From: a bacterium
Lineage (GTDB): Bacteria > Elusimicrobiota > Elusimicrobia > Elusimicrobiales > UBA9959
DNA length: 64,000 nt
Direction: 5' to 3'
Assembly (NCBI GenBank): GCA_021789695.1
Contig: JAJYJH010000012.1
Span: 1-64,000 of the forward strand
Shown here one piece after another: positions 63,468 to 64,000 of the stretch. The notes beneath the pieces were generated by a model that searched no databases, had not been told where the DNA came from, and worked only from the letters and a program-made list of their open reading frames with translations. How positions within the stretch are numbered: position 1 is the stretch's first letter; every line of letters starts with the position of its first letter. Made by a program: the position numbers and the translations under genes.

Positions 63468-63495
63468 GCACCCCGACAGGCAGTTGTCGGGGTGC
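63468..63495. repeat. Perfect inverted repeat upstream of the transposase
   Basis: GCACCCCGAC (63468-63477) pairs with GTCGGGGTGC (63486-63495) over an eight-base loop. There is no T-run. It could terminate korB weakly or be part of the element mobilised by the adjacent protein. A -10-like TATGAT follows at 63501-63506. Confidence 0.6.
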
Positions 63496-63531
63496 TCTGC
63501 TATGATACTCCCGGAGAAAAAGGGGGGGGAT

Positions 63532-64000
63532 ATGCCAAGACACGCCAGGATAGATATGCCCGGTCAGATATACCACGCAATGGCGCGCGGCATCGAGCGG
63601 CGCGACATTTTTGTCGGAGAGAATGACTGTTCCGATCTGCGGGGGAGGGTTTCTGTATGGCTCAAAAACGCCGGAGCCAAATTCCTTGCATGGCGTTCTA
63701 TGCCGAACCATTTTCACCTGCTGGTGCTGCGGGGCGAGCGGCCGCTGTCTGAGATCATGCGCCACATCATGACTGGCTACGCGGTGCGCTTTAATTTGAA
63801 GTGCAAGCGCGCCGGGCATCTGTTCCGGAACAGGTATAAGGCCGTAATCTGTGGCGCGGAAAGCTGTCTGATGGAGGCTGTGTCCTGCGTCCATCTTAAT
63901 CCCCTGCGCGGCGGGCAGGTGGCGACCCCGGAAGAACTTAATGGCTACGGGTGGTGCGGTCACGGCGCGGCGCTCACGGGGGCGTGGGACGGTATTCTGG
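63532..64000 (+). mobile_element. RAYT / Y1-type transposase gene, 3' end beyond the window
   Basis: The frame is open from ATG 63532 to the last base (156 codons seen). MPRHARIDMPGQIYHAMARGIERRDIF, divided by the family's RGxxRxxIF motif, leads to WRSMPNHFHLLVL with the HUH histidines at residues 60 and 62, then MRHIMTGYAVRFN, GHLFRNRYKAVI and VHLNPLRGG. These mark the REP-associated (TnpA_REP) branch of Y1 transposases, which cut single-stranded DNA. A strong G-rich ribosome site precedes the ATG. Its neighbour repeat at 63395 is a likely substrate. Confidence 0.88.

Overview
The window is a GC-rich, densely packed bacterial chromosome segment. It holds about 60 protein genes, one tRNA-Gly, no rRNA and no CRISPR array. 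Gene content suggests a Gram-negative, diderm, anaerobic organism. The evidence is MCE/Mla lipid transport, lipoproteins with lipoboxes, many signal peptides, and a ferredoxin-dependent 2-oxoacid oxidoreductase beside succinyl-CoA synthetase. The ribosomal and replication clusters, the IspDF fusion and the membrane PIN-TRAM protein would fit a high-GC Elusimicrobiota-like lineage, but that placement is a guess from gene content and not a tree.

Layout. 0-5.6 kb: guaB, a secreted phospholipase-D-like protein, an ScpB-like methylmalonyl-CoA decarboxylase, and a secreted beta-lactamase-fold protein that has lost its catalytic motifs. 5.6-8.6 kb: a tightly overlapping operon with an AmgK-like sugar kinase fused to a RapZ C-terminal domain, a MurU-like nucleotidyltransferase, a YhcH-type sugar protein and a small helical protein; it looks like an amino-sugar recycling unit. 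8.6-16.1 kb: a TPR membrane protein, a methyltransferase, rpsF-ssb-rpsR-rplI, dnaB, alr and mlaE. 16.3-26.6 kb: mlaF, an MCE protein with an unusual C-terminal domain, radA, PIN-TRAM, ispDF, a lipoprotein, cysS, a PAP2 phosphatase and an NCS2-type permease. 26.6-27.0 kb: tRNA-Gly(GCC), its terminator, a group II intron remnant and a second copy of the tRNA tail plus terminator. 27-37 kb: secreted proteins, a lipoprotein, an aldo-keto reductase, an arginine-deiminase-fold enzyme, a response regulator, a 759-residue secreted protein of unknown function, pyrB, and a DUF2157/GDYXXLXY pair. 37.5-47.3 kb: GT-C-like membrane proteins, an MFS carrier, a class III cyclase fused to an RDD domain, a Nif3-like protein, and a radical SAM/CBM48/GH57-like operon. 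47.4-63.4 kb: glycerate kinase, a phosphohexomutase, metK, a CheY/CheC-like pair, serS, a TPR protein, rimO, a CorA-like protein, sucCD and the divergent korAB. The window ends inside a RAYT-type transposase.

Two window-wide patterns stand out. First, at least seven transcription units start with a -10-like hexamer only 5-7 bases before the start codon, often with no Shine-Dalgarno sequence, which predicts leaderless mRNAs. Second, a dispersed repeat beginning TAGGGACGCTGCTTCC occurs three times, each time providing the TAG stop codon of a gene. One copy lies next to the RAYT gene, the enzyme type known to mobilise such repeats.
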